Notes: a model not told the origin generated them from the letters alone. A stretch of DNA of 64,000 nt from Ophiostoma sp. CBS 140.51 (GCA_029298735.1 JANSLP010000054.1:62001-126000), one strand, 5' to 3'. Shown: positions 1 to 10,399, counted from the stretch's first letter. Program-made: numbers and translations.

Positions 1-712
1 CAAAAGTCAAAGTCAAGAGGCTGACAGGTCCGGTGTATCATTCGTGTAAGCCAATAGAAGAGCAGGGAGAAGTCATGACCGACAAGTGACAAGCATTGAC
101 AAATGGCAGTCTCCACTGAAAATAATGATAGGTAAAGAAGAAGGCAAGAAAAAGGCAAAAAAATGCAGGAACAGAACAGTCTCGCCTCTTGTCAATTGGT
201 GATGATGACCAGGCAAGAAACGGCCCGTCCGTGATTGGTCAAGAAGTGCAATAGACGACCGTCAATTGGCTACAGATAGTAATGTGAAAGATCTCCAACC
301 AATAAGAACTTACTTGATGACCATCTTGCCACATAATGGGCTGTTCTCTGTGGAGAGTCATGCCGTTTTTTTGTGGAGTTTGACTGCAAGGCCATCAGTC
401 TAGGCGGCGTTAGCACCCTCTGGAGGCGCCTGCCACAGCCAAGAAGATACTTTGCGTTGCGTCACAGCCGTGGTGCGGAGCCAGGTAGCATACGATGGGA
501 AGGAGCAATCGCCTGTTCTTTGATTCGATTGAAGTTGCCTCCGTCTGGCACGTCGTAGTATTTAAGAAGGCCACCCCTCCTTCTCTCCTCGATCCTACTT
601 CTATCATCAGCATCCAAACAAACAATCATCCTTCACTCAATCAAACAATATTCTCAACTCAACCACTCTTCTTTACTCCCACCTCAACTTTCCCCCACCA
701 CCCCCTCTCACA
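1..712 (+). promoter_or_regulatory. Upstream region of the metallothionein-like gene
   Basis: No convincing coding sequence is present. The first 300 bases contain five CCAAT pentamers in either orientation (near 51, 195, 234, 265 and 299), consistent with CCAAT-binding complex sites. A TATA-like element TATTTAAG lies at about 559-566, roughly 150 bases before the ATG at 713. A C/T-rich leader follows, typical of strongly expressed fungal genes. Control by copper or by the CCAAT complex is inference from the downstream gene and these motifs. Confidence 0.45.
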
Positions 713-955
713 ATGGTCTCATCCAACTGCTGTAAGGGCGGCAACGCCGCCGAGTGCATCTGCGCCCAGAACGCTACTTGCTCGTGCGGCAAGCAGTCCG
801 CTCTGCACTGCAACTGCGACCGCGCCTCGGCCGAGAACACGACGAGCGGTGACCGCTGCTCGTGCGGCCAGCGCCCGGCCGGTGCCTGCACCTGTGCGAC
901 CAACCCGAGCGAGGTCAACAAGGCCAACGAGACGGACTTTACTACTCGCAAGTAG
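713..955 (+). CDS. Metallothionein-like cysteine-rich small protein
   Basis: This intronless gene encodes 80 residues with 12 cysteines: a CC pair at 6-7, then five CXC pairs beginning at residues 15, 23, 33, 49 and 59. The spacing around SCGKQSALHCNC and SCGQRPAGACTC matches a family of small fungal Cys-rich proteins related to copper metallothioneins. The likely role is cytosolic chelation of Cu(I) or other soft metals. There is no signal peptide, and the C-terminal 19 residues lack cysteine. The ATG at 713 follows a pyrimidine-rich leader with a good CAATGG context. The metal bound cannot be told from sequence. The family recognition is fairly secure, and the metallothionein function is inferred from the cysteine pattern. 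Confidence 0.85.
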   Translation: MVSSNCCKGGNAAECICAQNATCSCGKQSALHCNCDRASAENTTSGDRCSCGQRPAGACTCATNPSEVNKANETDFTTRK

Positions 956-1553
956 AAAAGAGATGACGCCCGCAGGGCGGCATCGACCGAGAACAACCTC
1001 GACTGAGGACCTCTACTGAGGACAGCCTCTACTGAGGATGCCAACTGAGGACGTCGACGACGCCTCTTGACACCTCCCCAGCATACACGGCGTTTAGGAT
1101 CTTTGTGGGGCATGACGATGGCGCTGGACTTCTTTGTTTTTGCTTTTCTCGTTTCGGATACCAAGATAGGATTATTACTAGGGACACAAATGGTTGTTTA
1201 CGAAAACTACCAACATCACAAAAAAATGCTAAATATTTTCAACTCATAAAACTCGTTCGATGCGCTATTCTCGTGACTTTGTTGGCTTGTAGCTAATACC
1301 GATAAGCTATGATATCATTGACTAAAATCTGATAAAGAATAAATATAAAAAGGCATGACCGCGGGCTTTTTAAGGCAACTCGACTTGTAAGCTTTTGTCC
1401 ACTGTAGTGGAAGAAAAGAATGAAAAGACGAAGAAAGGACGAGATAAAAACAAAAACAAAAGTCAACGCATTGCCTGCTTGTAACATATAAACGCCCATT
1501 GAAGTGGTCGCCGAAGCGAACAATAAAACAAATAAAGGACAGTAAAGGTGCCT
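956..1553. other. Convergent 3' intergenic region
   Basis: This lies between the 3' ends of the metallothionein-like gene and the coiled-coil gene. It holds four copies of ACTGAGGA (starting at 1002, 1015, 1031 and 1044) just after the metallothionein stop, then AT-richer sequence suited to 3' UTRs. No coding sequence is supported. Confidence 0.6.
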
Positions 1554-3146
1554 TTAGTTGGTCCCGCTGCTGCTCTCCTGGCCACGCAGGCCGGCACTGG
1601 CGGCACTCTCGCCCACGCGGACCTCATCCTCGGGCACACCGACACCGACGCTGCCGGCCACACTACCGGCCACGCTCAGCATGCTCGTCACCCGCTCACG
1701 GCCACTCTCCCGACGACCGGCAATGCCCACACCACCGCCAGCCGCCATAGACTGCGACGTGGCTATAGTAGAGCCTGCCGTCGACGCGGAACTGGGAGTT
1801 GGCAAATTGGACCCAGCCAGAGCTGAGAGCGACGCCGACGACGACACGGCGGGCACCGACCCGGGCGACTGCACGTTCATGCTGGCCGTCGTACTAACAC
1901 TCTCGCTACGGCCGCGGCTGGCATCGCTCGACCGACGTTCACGCCGTTCCCTCTGGGCACCACCGCGGTGGCTGTGGTGGTGATGTGATGAGGGGGGTTG
2001 TGCCTGTTCACTGCCAGGGGCTGAAGATGCAGCAGCCGCCTGCTCCAGTTCGCGGATCCGACGCCGCAGTGCCTCATTCTCCCGCTTTACATTCTCAAGC
2101 TCGGCACGGTAAAAGACCGTCTCTTCGTAGCGTGCCGTGCCCGGGATCAGCGCAGGCGACATCTCACTAGCGGACGGCGTGGCTGCACCGGGACGTTGCT
2201 GTTGTTGCTGTTGGCCTTGCTGGAAGTAGCCCGTCCCTGTCGCAGCAGCCTCGGCAATGTGCGACGGGTGTGTGTACGGCGACGACAACGGACCCGGCGA
2301 GTTGGCCCGGCTGCGGCGCGAGGCTGTGCTGTTCTGGCGGCTCAGTTGCGGAGCCTGGGGCCGGATGGGTGCAGGGGCGGTAATGCCCACCACGGACGGC
2401 GCATTCCCCGCACCTCCGCCGGCTGTCTGGCTGCGCGTGCTCGTGTTGGAGTAGGCGCGGCTGTGCCGGCCGGTTGACGAGGGAATGGAGAAGCCGCTTG
2501 TGCCCGAGAAGAGCGAGTGGTCCGTCGGTCCGCCACCCGAGACAGAGCCAGAAGGTGCGGACGGCGGGCCACCCGCTGTGGCAGCTGCATCCGAGAGTCC
2601 ACTCGCCGAGGTGGACGAAGCGTTTGACACAACCGAAGCGTTCTGGGCCCGGAGGAGTGTCAGCTCGCGTGTCAGGCGGTTGACCACTGCTTCTTGTTCC
2701 TTTTCCAACTGCATGTGTAATTCGGCGGCCGTCAGAGGACGTGGGTGGCGCAGAGGTCCCGGGCCGGGTCCCACACCAGGACCGTCGCCCGGTGGGGCAG
2801 GTCCTCCTCCAGCTCCTCCTGCAGCTCCACCACCACCAGCAAGCGACAGCGGCGGCGGGAGGAAGGGCGACGGCATGGAGGATGGGTGGATGTTGGTACC
2901 CTGGGTGACGGCCTGTTGGTTGGACGGGAAGACGTGGATCGAGGAAGGGGAGGTCGGCACGGGAGGAGGAGGCATCTGGGTAGTGGTCGATGTGGCCGAT
3001 GTAGTGGAAGGAGGCGGAGGGTTGTTGTTGTTGTTGTTGTTGTTGTTGTTCGAGGCAGCAGCAATGCCGGCAATCGAGGCAGACGACGACTGTCGGGAAG
3101 CCGCCAGCACACGAGGTGAAGACGGTACCGAGTTGAGGTCGGGCAT
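1554..3146 (-). CDS. Low-complexity coiled-coil protein, conserved in filamentous fungi, function unknown
   Basis: A single-exon ORF of 530 residues from the ATG at 3146, which begins MPDLNSVPSS. An in-frame extension further upstream lacks this look and seems to be leader. The chain is mostly disordered and rich in Ser, Pro, Gly, Asn and Gln, with a run of ten Asn near residue 35. Two short helical segments stand out: about 135-170 (LTAAELHMQLEKEQEAVVNR) and about 335-370 (ETVFYRAELENVKRENEALR followed by RRRIRELEQ). The second is a charged heptad-like coiled coil and resembles the conserved part of an uncharacterised fungal family. There is no catalytic domain, signal peptide or membrane segment. 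A scaffold or regulatory role is possible but not shown. The gene is divergent from the small gene at 4246. Confidence 0.75.
   Translation of the reverse strand: MPDLNSVPSSPRVLAASRQSSSASIAGIAAASNNNNNNNNNNPPPPSTTSATSTTTQMPPPPVPTSPSSIHVFPSNQQAVTQGTNIHPSSMPSPFLPPPLSLAGGGGAAGGAGGGPAPPGDGPGVGPGPGPLRHPRPLTAAELHMQLEKEQEAVVNRLTRELTLLRAQNASVVSNASSTSASGLSDAAATAGGPPSAPSGSVSGGGPTDHSLFSGTSGFSIPSSTGRHSRAYSNTSTRSQTAGGGAGNAPSVVGITAPAPIRPQAPQLSRQNSTASRRSRANSPGPLSSPYTHPSHIAEAAATGTGYFQQGQQQQQQRPGAATPSASEMSPALIPGTARYEETVFYRAELENVKRENEALRRRIRELEQAAAASSAPGSEQAQPPSSHHHHSHRGGAQRERRERRSSDASRGRSESVSTTASMNVQSPGSVPAVSSSASLSALAGSNLPTPSSASTAGSTIATSQSMAAGGGVGIAGRRESGRERVTSMLSVAGSVAGSVGVGVPEDEVRVGESAASAGLRGQESSSGTN
3021..3050. 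repeat. GTT trinucleotide tract encoding ten Asn
   Basis: Ten perfect GTT units on the plus strand encode poly-Asn on the minus strand near the N-terminus of the coiled-coil protein. A perfect codon repeat of this kind is likely to vary in length between strains. Confidence 0.9.
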
Positions 3147-4245
3147 TGTGGCGGTCGTGAAAAGGAAGAGTCGAGCAATATGTAGTCGGAGTAGCTCTGG
3201 GAGAGGGAGGTTGCCAGGCAAGACTGACAATATCAGCCGCAATGGTCGAGCGAGATCAGATCGTATTGTCGAGCGGGCCGGGAACTAGAGTATGTATGTG
3301 CGAGGACAGCTGCTGGCTATATCGGGAATGGCAAATGTAAACAACAAATCGCTGGGGAGCAAGGAAATCAGCAAACAGAGGAAAGAGAAGCTGCAAGCCC
3401 AACGGGAGCTCGTAAAAGGCGACCAACAGCAAGGACGGCAGGGACAGACGCGAGGAGATAATGGCGTGTTGTTCTGTTGTCTGCTGCCTGTTTTGACTTG
3501 TTGGGCGCGAAACCAGGGCGCTGTTTTTGCTTGTGCCGGGATGGGTGGTCGATGGGCAAATGAGGCGTTTATGCAAACCGCATGTTCGCCCAGTCACCTT
3601 TTCACCTTTTTGCTTTCCACGGTTCCAAGGGTTCTTCTCTGGGTCAGTCCTTTGGGTCAGTCCTACCACGCGACTGGGCAAACTGCAGTATCGCTCTTGC
3701 CTACTTTACTTCGTTTTCTTTCCTCTCCTTCACCTTTGGTTGCCTAGAACCACAGCGCATGCGCGCCTCAGAGTGCACGTCACTGCCCTGTACGGAGTAG
3801 CCTCGTTTCGCTCTCAGACGTGTCGTGTTCAGTGTTGAGTGTGATGTTTAATGAGTGGGGTCGCGCCTTCCCCCGCACCACCAAACAATACTGATGACAG
3901 TGCCTGGCACAGTTTGAATACAGTCTCCGGCACTGTCCTTGGGTCACTGACTGACGGCAGTCTGTTTGACAACTGGAGCACAAAGAGGTTCGAGATCGGT
4001 GATGCAATCTGAGAGGCAAGGAGCCATGACGGCATGGATATTCTTGTGAAGCTCGAATCTACCACCAGGACTACAGGATTTATTGTGGGCAGACCGTTGA
4101 GGTATTCTAAAACGGCTCGAACGGAAATCATATAAGAGAAGTAAAGGGAGCTTGTAGACTGAATTGATTTTTCTTCTGTTTTCAACGCATCTTTTGTACA
4201 CGAAAACACATTTACGCACCAAAATCATCAACTTCACACATCACA
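3147..4245. promoter_or_regulatory. Divergent promoter region
   Basis: This 1.1-kb region separates the minus-strand coiled-coil gene from the plus-strand small gene at 4246. It contains one copy of the 9-mer TACGGAGTA (3791-3799). No ORF with an ATG start and coding character was found. Confidence 0.5.
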
Positions 4246-4519
4246 ATGCCTGAAGGTCGCGAATCACCGTCTCCCGAGCGCCAGTCGGGCAAGCAGTTGC
4301 ACGATGCCACTGGCACTGGCGCTGCAAAATCCAAGGGCGAGGCCAAGCAGGACTTGAAGGAGCAGTCTGGTCCCAAGGGAACTGAGGTAGGAGCACTTCC
4401 TTCTTCTCGAATACAAGAATCCTTTGATCGTGTACTAACAACATCAGGGCCTGACTTCGAACCCCAAAGGCGTGCTCGACGATGAGGTTGAGAAGAAGTT
4501 TGCCAAGTCTGCGAAATAG
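4246..4519 (+). CDS. Small conserved fungal protein of unknown function
   Basis: Two exons, 4246-4386 and 4448-4519, give 70 residues. The 61-base intron starts GTAGGAG, has an ACTAACAAC branch site and ends CAG in phase 0. The protein starts MPEGRESPSPERQSGKQL and ends with a lysine-rich tail (EKKFAKSAK). It is hydrophilic, probably disordered, with no signal peptide, membrane segment or catalytic motif. It resembles a family of very small proteins widespread in Pezizomycotina that begin MPEGR(E/D) and carry an SNPKG motif (here split near the exon junction as LTSNPKG). I do not know a function for them. Splicing is well supported because the unspliced frame reads into non-conserved sequence. 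Confidence 0.75.
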
Positions 4520-5732
4520 GCACCGGCGATACAATTGACGACAAACAACTATGGACTACAAGCTCGAATCGAAGCATCTTATGGCACAATGCCATCGTCG
4601 ACGGCAGGGAATATTTAGAGTCTTAAAGGAAGACAGACGTGCCTGACAGAAAGTGGAACAGCCCCCCTTTCAGGTCTGGATGGAAATGTTGATGACGAGA
4701 AGTCAATACCACAGATAATGAAAAAAAAAGCATTTCCTCAAAAAATTTTGTAACATGTCTCCAATGCCAAAGCTGCCACAAAATTATCGTGATCTTTCTT
4801 TGTTTCAACCGTTTTGTTGAGCTTCTGTCGAAGCTTTCCTTGTTTCACGTGCTAGAGAATGAACGTGCTAAAAGACGTCAATGACGCAGCACCTCAACAG
4901 CTTTCCACAACCGCCCTTTTGCCCTATCGCGCCTTCTCTCCTTCTTTTTCAACATTCTTTCTGCGCACCAACACAGCCCCTCGCTCCTGCCCTGTTGGAA
5001 CCTGATCGGCCCTACGACCCTACGGGAATAGCGCCTGTTCGATCGCTCCTGCGGTGCGCTCCCATCGTTCCTTCCAGTGCTTGTCTGCGAGTCTGTATGT
5101 GTGTTTGCAGCCAGTGTGGAGCTTCTTCGCCGGGAAGTGTGGGTCTATTTGCCCCTCTTTCTCTTTTCGCGCGCGTTTTAGCAGCCCACCAGGAGCAGCT
5201 GAAAGGGGCGCGGGAAAAGGAAAAGAGATGACGTTGGCCCTGCCCCTCTCATCATTCTCTCTGATGCTTTGATCTTCTGTATGGCGCAGAAGCAAAGCTC
5301 CTCCTTTGCGCTTTGGTGCACTCGCTGGGGGCCTGGCACTTATGTGTACGTATGTCAGGCCCTCTTTTTAGCTCTGTCGCAACAAGGCATGCACATGCAG
5401 CAGTAGAATGGGAAATGGCGACAGGAGAGGCAGGAGGCCCCCCTCTCACAGGCCACGGCCGCATCGTTGGGCAGGAGACAGTTTGTAGAAAGACGAAACA
5501 AGGAAGGAGCGAGCTATTGTATGTGTTTGTGTGTCGTACTTTCTTTCCTCTTGCGTGAATAAGTACCGGCTGTTTCCCCCTTTTAATCTCGTCATCGCCA
5601 CTTTCTGAATCCTCTTCCGTCTCTTTGTTTACAATACTCTTCCACTCTCTCTTCTATTCCAAACTCGATCGCATAATCTCACCACATCCACCACACACTC
5701 TTCATCACACACACACACACACACAAATCAAC
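4520..5732 (+). promoter_or_regulatory. Upstream region and leader of the Vip1-like gene
   Basis: A 1.2-kb gene-free stretch. The last 150 bases are strongly pyrimidine-rich and end with a CA dinucleotide repeat (5706-5725) just before the ATG at 5733. No protein is supported in any frame. Confidence 0.5.
5706..5725. repeat. CA dinucleotide microsatellite in a 5' leader
   Basis: An uninterrupted run of CA units ends eight bases before the start codon of the Vip1-like gene. Confidence 0.9.
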
Positions 5733-6699
5733 ATGTCTGGCGCCAACACTGTCCAGGTGAAGAACGTCGCTTCGGCGACCACCGACAAGGAGATTAAGGA
5801 CTTCTTCAGCTTCTGGTAGGTTTTTCCCACCATTTGTTCATGTTTATGCTTTTGCTCTCCCCCAAGCGATTGTAACTCTCTCTGCTCTCGTACACCCACT
5901 AACACATCCCAGCGGCAAGATCACCGACATCCAGGTGACGTCCGAGGGCGAGTCCAAGTCCGCCACCGTCACGTTCGAGAAGGACACCGCTGCCAAGACG
6001 GCCCTGCTCCTCAACAACACCCAGCTCGGCACTAACCACATTACCGTCACTGGTGGCTCCCACGACGATGACACCTCTGCCGGTGCCGCAGTCGCCGAGA
6101 AGGAGCGCGACTCTGACGAGCTGACCCAGGAGGAGAAGCCCCGCGCTCGCATCTTTGCCGAGTATCTGGCCCACGGCTACGTCATTGGCGACGCTGCTCT
6201 CCAGCGCGCCATTGAGCTCGACCACAAGCACGGCGTCAGCACTCGCTTTGCCAACACCCTCAACAACCTCGACGCCAAGACGCACGCCTCCGACCGCGCC
6301 AAGTCGGCCGACCAGTCCTACGGCATCACACAGCGCGCCAGTGGTCTACTGACCGGCCTGAGCTCGTACTTTGAGAAGGCGAGCAACACTCCCACAGGCC
6401 GCCGTGTCGTCGATTTCTACACGCAGGGCCAGCATCAGCTGCAGGACATCCACACGGAGGCGCGCCGTCTGGCCAACATTAAGAAGGAGGAGCACGGTGG
6501 CAGCGCCTACAAGGCTGCCGGCCTGAACAAAATCTTTGGCGAGGAGAAGAAGGTTGACGATTCGGCTGCTGCCCCCACTGGCTCGACGACCGCTCCCACC
6601 ACCGGCGCCACCGACGCGGCACCGTCCACCGCCACGGGCGCACCCGTGCCCTCTGATGCTCCCAAGTTTGACCCTCCCCCGACTGCCCCCTCTTCGTAG
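5733..6699 (+). CDS. Vip1-like RRM RNA-binding protein
   Basis: Two exons, 5733-5815 and 5913-6699, give 289 residues. The donor GTAGGT is used in phase 2, a CACTAACAC branch site is present, and the acceptor is CCCAG. The junction restores the continuous RRM sequence FFSFCGKITDIQV. Residues 1-75 form an RNA recognition motif whose RNP-like strands (TVQVKNV and SATVTFE) are weak, as in fission yeast Vip1 and its fungal relatives. A helical middle region (about 100-235) and a Pro/Thr/Ala-rich tail follow. There is no targeting signal. The family's role is poorly known, so RNA binding is inferred from the fold. Confidence 0.85.
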
Positions 6700-6949
6700 A
6701 GGGTGTCTCTTGATAGAATGAGAGTGTAGTCTGGGTTGTTTCTTTATTGTTATTTTTATCGAGTCTTTCACGTTTAGGACATGTTTTACGCAAGGGTTTT
6801 GTCATTTCTTAGATAGCTGAAAAAATGCCAAATATATGATTGCATTAAACTCCATTTTCCAGATCGATCCTATGTGCTCGAACGTGCTAGATGCTAAAAC
6901 TAAAAACAATGATATATGCCGGGGAAACAAATGTAGACTTTTCAACTCC

Positions 6950-8851
6950 TTAATCAAACACAATCTTCTTGCCCTCGAACGCGGCAGTCTGGGCCTTGTC
7001 CTTGGCCTTGCGTGCAGCCTCCCAACTGGGATGCAGCGTACCCGACACCTGGGCGTTGGCGTTGGGATTGTCCTTCTTGGCCGGTGCAGAAGGTTTGGGT
7101 GCAGGTTTACCACTGCCACCACCGCCCACGGGACCAACACGGCCCACCAAACCCATCTTACGCCGCATCCACCGCGGCATGTCATTGGCATCGACGGCAC
7201 CGCGCTTGGCGTCCCAGCCGCCGTCCTTGCCTTTCTTGCCGTTCTTGTTTTTGGCGGTATCCTTGCCATCACCACCGTCCTTGGTCTTCTTCTCCTCCTC
7301 CAGCACGTGTTTGGCCAGCTGCTTGTACTTCTTCTCCCAAATCGCCTGCCGCGCCCGCTGGCCACGCCGGTTCTTGCGTTGGCCGCCCAGCATGCGTGCC
7401 GCCGCCTCTTCGTCGTCGGCCACTCCGTCCTCGTCGTCGCCACCATCGGAAATGTAGCCGCCCATGAGCGACGGCAAAAAGTGGGAGGTGCCGTCGGATG
7501 TGTTGGTCGCTGCCGTTGCCTTACGTTTCCGTGGCCGGAGGTCTTCGTCGCTGCTATTGTCCTCTTCGTCGCTGCTATTGTCCTCTTCGTCGCTGCTATT
7601 GTCCTCTTCGTCGCTGCTATTGTCCTCTTCGTCGTCGTCGTCCTCTTCTTCCTCGCTCTCCTCATCAGAGAACCCGCCAAACTCTTCCTCCTCATCTTCA
7701 TCCCCCTCCTCAATCTCGGCCCCATCACTCTCCTCTCCGCTGTAATCGCTGCGGGCATCGTCATCCTTCCAGAGACCCTTGGCAATGGCGGCGGCCTTTT
7801 TCGCGCGCAGCTTGGCAATGAAGGCATCGTCGTCCAGGTCGTCGTCCAGATCGTCGTCGCTGTCGCCAAGACCGTCATCCTTTTCGTCGGTCTCCTCTCC
7901 GTCTTCGTCTTCGCTATTTTCCTCCTCGTCCTCCTCCTCATCATCCTCATCGTCGTCACCACCAAGTCTCGACCCGAATTTGGCCAGCTCGCGCTCAATA
8001 GCCGCGTCGTCTTCCTCGTTGTACTGGAGATTGTCTTCTTCATCGTCGCTGTCGTCGCTGTCCTCTTCGTCGGCCTTTTGTGATGCTGTCTTGCCGTTTG
8101 CCTTTGGTGTGTTAGCTTGTGTGTTTTTCCGTGTCTCGTCATCAAGGTCGCCGGCGTCGGAGGCGTCGTCAAAGTCCATTTTGTCCTCCTCCTCCTCGCC
8201 CTTCGACTTCCTCACCCGCTGGTTCTTGTCCGGCGGCGGCACCCCCAACAAAGTACACATCCCCCGCACCGCTTTGGCCACGGCATCCCGCACAAAGGGA
8301 CGGTTGTACAGCGCGCTCGTCACGTTGTGAATGTCGTCTGTCCGGTACGCCTTGGTGCGCTGTGACAGCACCTCGGAGGCGAGCTGCAAGTGGGCACCCA
8401 GCGGGCCGGGCGCCTCGGCGATGCCGCGAGCCTTGAGCATGGCGTTGGCCAAGTGCACGCGGGCCGTCACCTCGTAGTCGAGTGTTTTCAAGACTTCGAC
8501 CTCGCGCTCGAGGCGTTCGACGCGGGCGGTGCTCTCATCGTCGTCGCCGCCCTCAACAACCTTTTTGGCCTTCTTCCGCTTCGCCTTCCCTTTCTGCTTG
8601 GACTGCTTCTTCTCTTCGGTGACACGCCGAGCGATGCGCTGCCGCTCGAACCCGCGGGCCTTTTTCAGGGCGCGCAAGACTTCGGTGTAGCTGGCCTCGA
8701 AGGCGCCGACGGCCTTTTCGGGTTGGGGTTTTGCGGTGGTGGTGGGGGGAGGGACATTTTTGGAGTTGGAATTGGAGTAGGAGTGGTTATGGCTGTGGCC
8801 ATTGTTGCCTTTGGCCGGCGGCCGGCTGTCGTTTCTCTTTCGTTTTAACAT
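6950..8851 (-). CDS. BUD22: Bud22-family ribosome biogenesis protein
   Basis: A single exon. I take the ATG at 8851 (MLKRKRNDSR, 633 residues) over one 12 codons upstream because the basic KRKR start is typical. An N-terminal helical region (about 40-200) includes VKVLKTLDYE-like and HNVTSALYNRPF segments. A very acidic middle has Asp/Glu/Ser tracts, including four identical SSDEEDN units. The C-terminus reads LHPSWEAARKAKDKAQ...GKKIVFD, the conserved end of the Bud22 family. In yeast, Bud22 acts in the nucleolus in 18S rRNA processing and small-subunit assembly. The acidic runs and KKAKK/KRKK clusters suit a nucleolar protein. It is convergent with the Vip1-like gene across 250 bases. Confidence 0.88.
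   Translation of the reverse strand: MLKRKRNDSRPPAKGNNGHSHNHSYSNSNSKNVPPPTTTAKPQPEKAVGAFEASYTEVLRALKKARGFERQRIARRVTEEKKQSKQKGKAKRKKAKKVVEGGDDDESTARVERLEREVEVLKTLDYEVTARVHLANAMLKARGIAEAPGPLGAHLQLASEVLSQRTKAYRTDDIHNVTSALYNRPFVRDAVAKAVRGMCTLLGVPPPDKNQRVRKSKGEEEEDKMDFDDASDAGDLDDETRKNTQANTPKANGKTASQKADEEDSDDSDDEEDNLQYNEEDDAAIERELAKFGSRLGGDDDEDDEEEDEEENSEDEDGEETDEKDDGLGDSDDDLDDDLDDDAFIAKLRAKKAAAIAKGLWKDDDARSDYSGEESDGAEIEEGDEDEEEEFGGFSDEESEEEEDDDDEEDNSSDEEDNSSDEEDNSSDEEDNSSDEDLRPRKRKATAATNTSDGTSHFLPSLMGGYISDGGDDEDGVADDEEAAARMLGGQRKNRRGQRARQAIWEKKYKQLAKHVLEEEKKTKDGGDGKDTAKNKNGKKGKDGGWDAKRGAVDANDMPRWMRRKMGLVGRVGPVGGGGSGKPAPKPSAPAKKDNPNANAQVSGTLHPSWEAARKAKDKAQTAAFEGKKIVFD
7542..7625. repeat. Four tandem 21-bp units within BUD22
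   Basis: Four perfect 21-base copies beginning TCTTCGTCGCTGC (plus strand) encode SSDEEDN repeats in the acidic domain. Perfect DNA identity suggests recent unit duplication or slippage. Confidence 0.92.
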
Positions 8852-9365
8852 GCTGTGGTCGAATGTGTGTGTGAGGTTGAACGTCAAGGTTGAAAGACTT
8901 CCTCGCTGTGAATTGAAGCTTCGTGCACTTCGCTGGGGCAGAAAAAAAAGTCTTATCGATTGGCGAGTATGCGCGATAAGAGATAAGAATAATGCGCCGA
9001 GACCGCTAAAGCATATTCAGACACGGCTCAGGTGCGCTATATTTAGGTAACACCTGCCCCTGTGTCCACTAAAACCTACAGCGCTTAATTGGCGGAGTAC
9101 TTTTGGCTTATTTATTTCGAGATTTCGGAATTTATCTTAAACTCTCTCTTTTCAATTCACTTACAGTTCCATAATTTCAACAAAGCTTGCTTAAATTCAA
9201 CTATTGAAACTCGAACCACTACCGAATCTAACAATGGCATCGACTAACTATACAAAGTATACTATGGGGTTGAAGGGGCAATGAGTGGCCATCCAAGACA
9301 GTCTCAATGTCAACATCGAGACGCCTTCATAGACGACCTTTTGTATTCTCCTATCATCGTGATCT
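8852..9365. promoter_or_regulatory. Upstream region of BUD22 and 3' region of the SnoaL-like gene
   Basis: About 510 bases with no supported coding sequence. It should hold the BUD22 promoter (read leftward) and the 3' UTR of the gene ending at 9366. Confidence 0.5.
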
Positions 9366-9857
9366 TTACCGCGCCGGCGGAGGACCGTCCAGGATCGAGT
9401 TGTCGCCCTGCGCCCAGTTGATCTTGAGAATCCACTTCTTAATCTTCCACTGTCCATCAGCCGCATCCTTGACCATATCCACCGTGTACTCGCCGCCCAC
9501 CAGGTACTTTGGTCCGTCGGGCTCCTTGCCGCGACCGACGGGGCAGTGCTGGGCCAACGAGACAGCCGTGAGGACCGCCGTGTCGGCGCCCTCCTCGACA
9601 TGGACGCGGGGGGTCGTAAAGCTGTGCGTGGTGTCCATGGGGCCGATGCGGTCAAAGACGACCTTGCGGACGACCGACAGGTTGGGCAGGACCTTTTTGT
9701 TCTCGTCGACGCCAATCTGTGCCAGGATGTCTTCACCAGCCCAGGCCGAGTTGAAGAGCCCAACGTCGTTTTGGTCGAGGGCGACGAGGACGCGGGTCAT
9801 GGCGTCAAGGATGGACTCGCGGGTAGTGAGGCCGGAGAGGAAGTAAGAAGATGCCAT
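9366..9857 (-). CDS. SnoaL/NTF2-like domain protein
   Basis: A single exon of 163 residues from the ATG at 9857 (MASSYFLSGL); the in-frame upstream extension is low quality and lacks family features. The arrangement of an N-terminal helix (TRESILDAMTRVLVALDQND), an AWAGEDILAQIG segment, TTHSFTTPRVHVE and a C-terminal DGQWKIKKWILKINWAQGD is that of a SnoaL-like cone fold of the NTF2 superfamily. Such proteins are small cyclases, hydratases, dehydratases or ligand binders. No substrate can be assigned. It is divergent from the Zn2Cys6 regulator gene across 0.9 kb that holds CGG inverted repeats, so co-regulation is possible. Confidence 0.8.
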   Translation of the reverse strand: MASSYFLSGLTTRESILDAMTRVLVALDQNDVGLFNSAWAGEDILAQIGVDENKKVLPNLSVVRKVVFDRIGPMDTTHSFTTPRVHVEEGADTAVLTAVSLAQHCPVGRGKEPDGPKYLVGGEYTVDMVKDAADGQWKIKKWILKINWAQGDNSILDGPPPAR

Positions 9858-10399
9858 GGTGAGGTATGAGTGATGTAATGGCGTAGGGTCAAGTAAATAT
9901 GTGAAAAAACGTAGAGTTGATTTTGAGTGCTGCAGAGTGTTGGATTCTTTGGATTGTGTGTCTGGCGATTTAACATATTCTTTCTCCTCTACGACGCACA
10001 TGGACATGCTCTTTAAATACCATCATCATCATCACTGATCACGACAGTCTCCGGAGGTATCTCTCGGATCTTGTGGAAGATGCCCTGGAGATCGGGATGT
10101 TTGGAATCACAAATCTGTCCATCAGTCTCTCTGAGCCTCTCGGTATGTTGGTGTAATTCACAAGAGCCGCAGGCTACGACAGAAGACGTCTTACGAGGAT
10201 TAAGCGTAGCCTGGCTTCGTGGCAACAGCCTCGTCGACTGACAACTGACGGCTTCATTTATCTTACAAATTTACAGCTTACACCTCTGCTTATGCTGATT
10301 GCTGCGCTCGATCTGACATGGGCAACGATCTTGGGGCTTATTTTCCCCAAACCAAGCACGATAGAAGGATCGGACAATTCGATAGCTAAGAGCTTACCA

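Noticed and set aside
6836..8083. A 415-codon plus-strand frame opposite BUD22
   Set aside because: It is the antisense reading of GAC/GAA-rich acidic codons, giving Val/Leu/Phe runs. The minus-strand frame has clear Bud22 family blocks.
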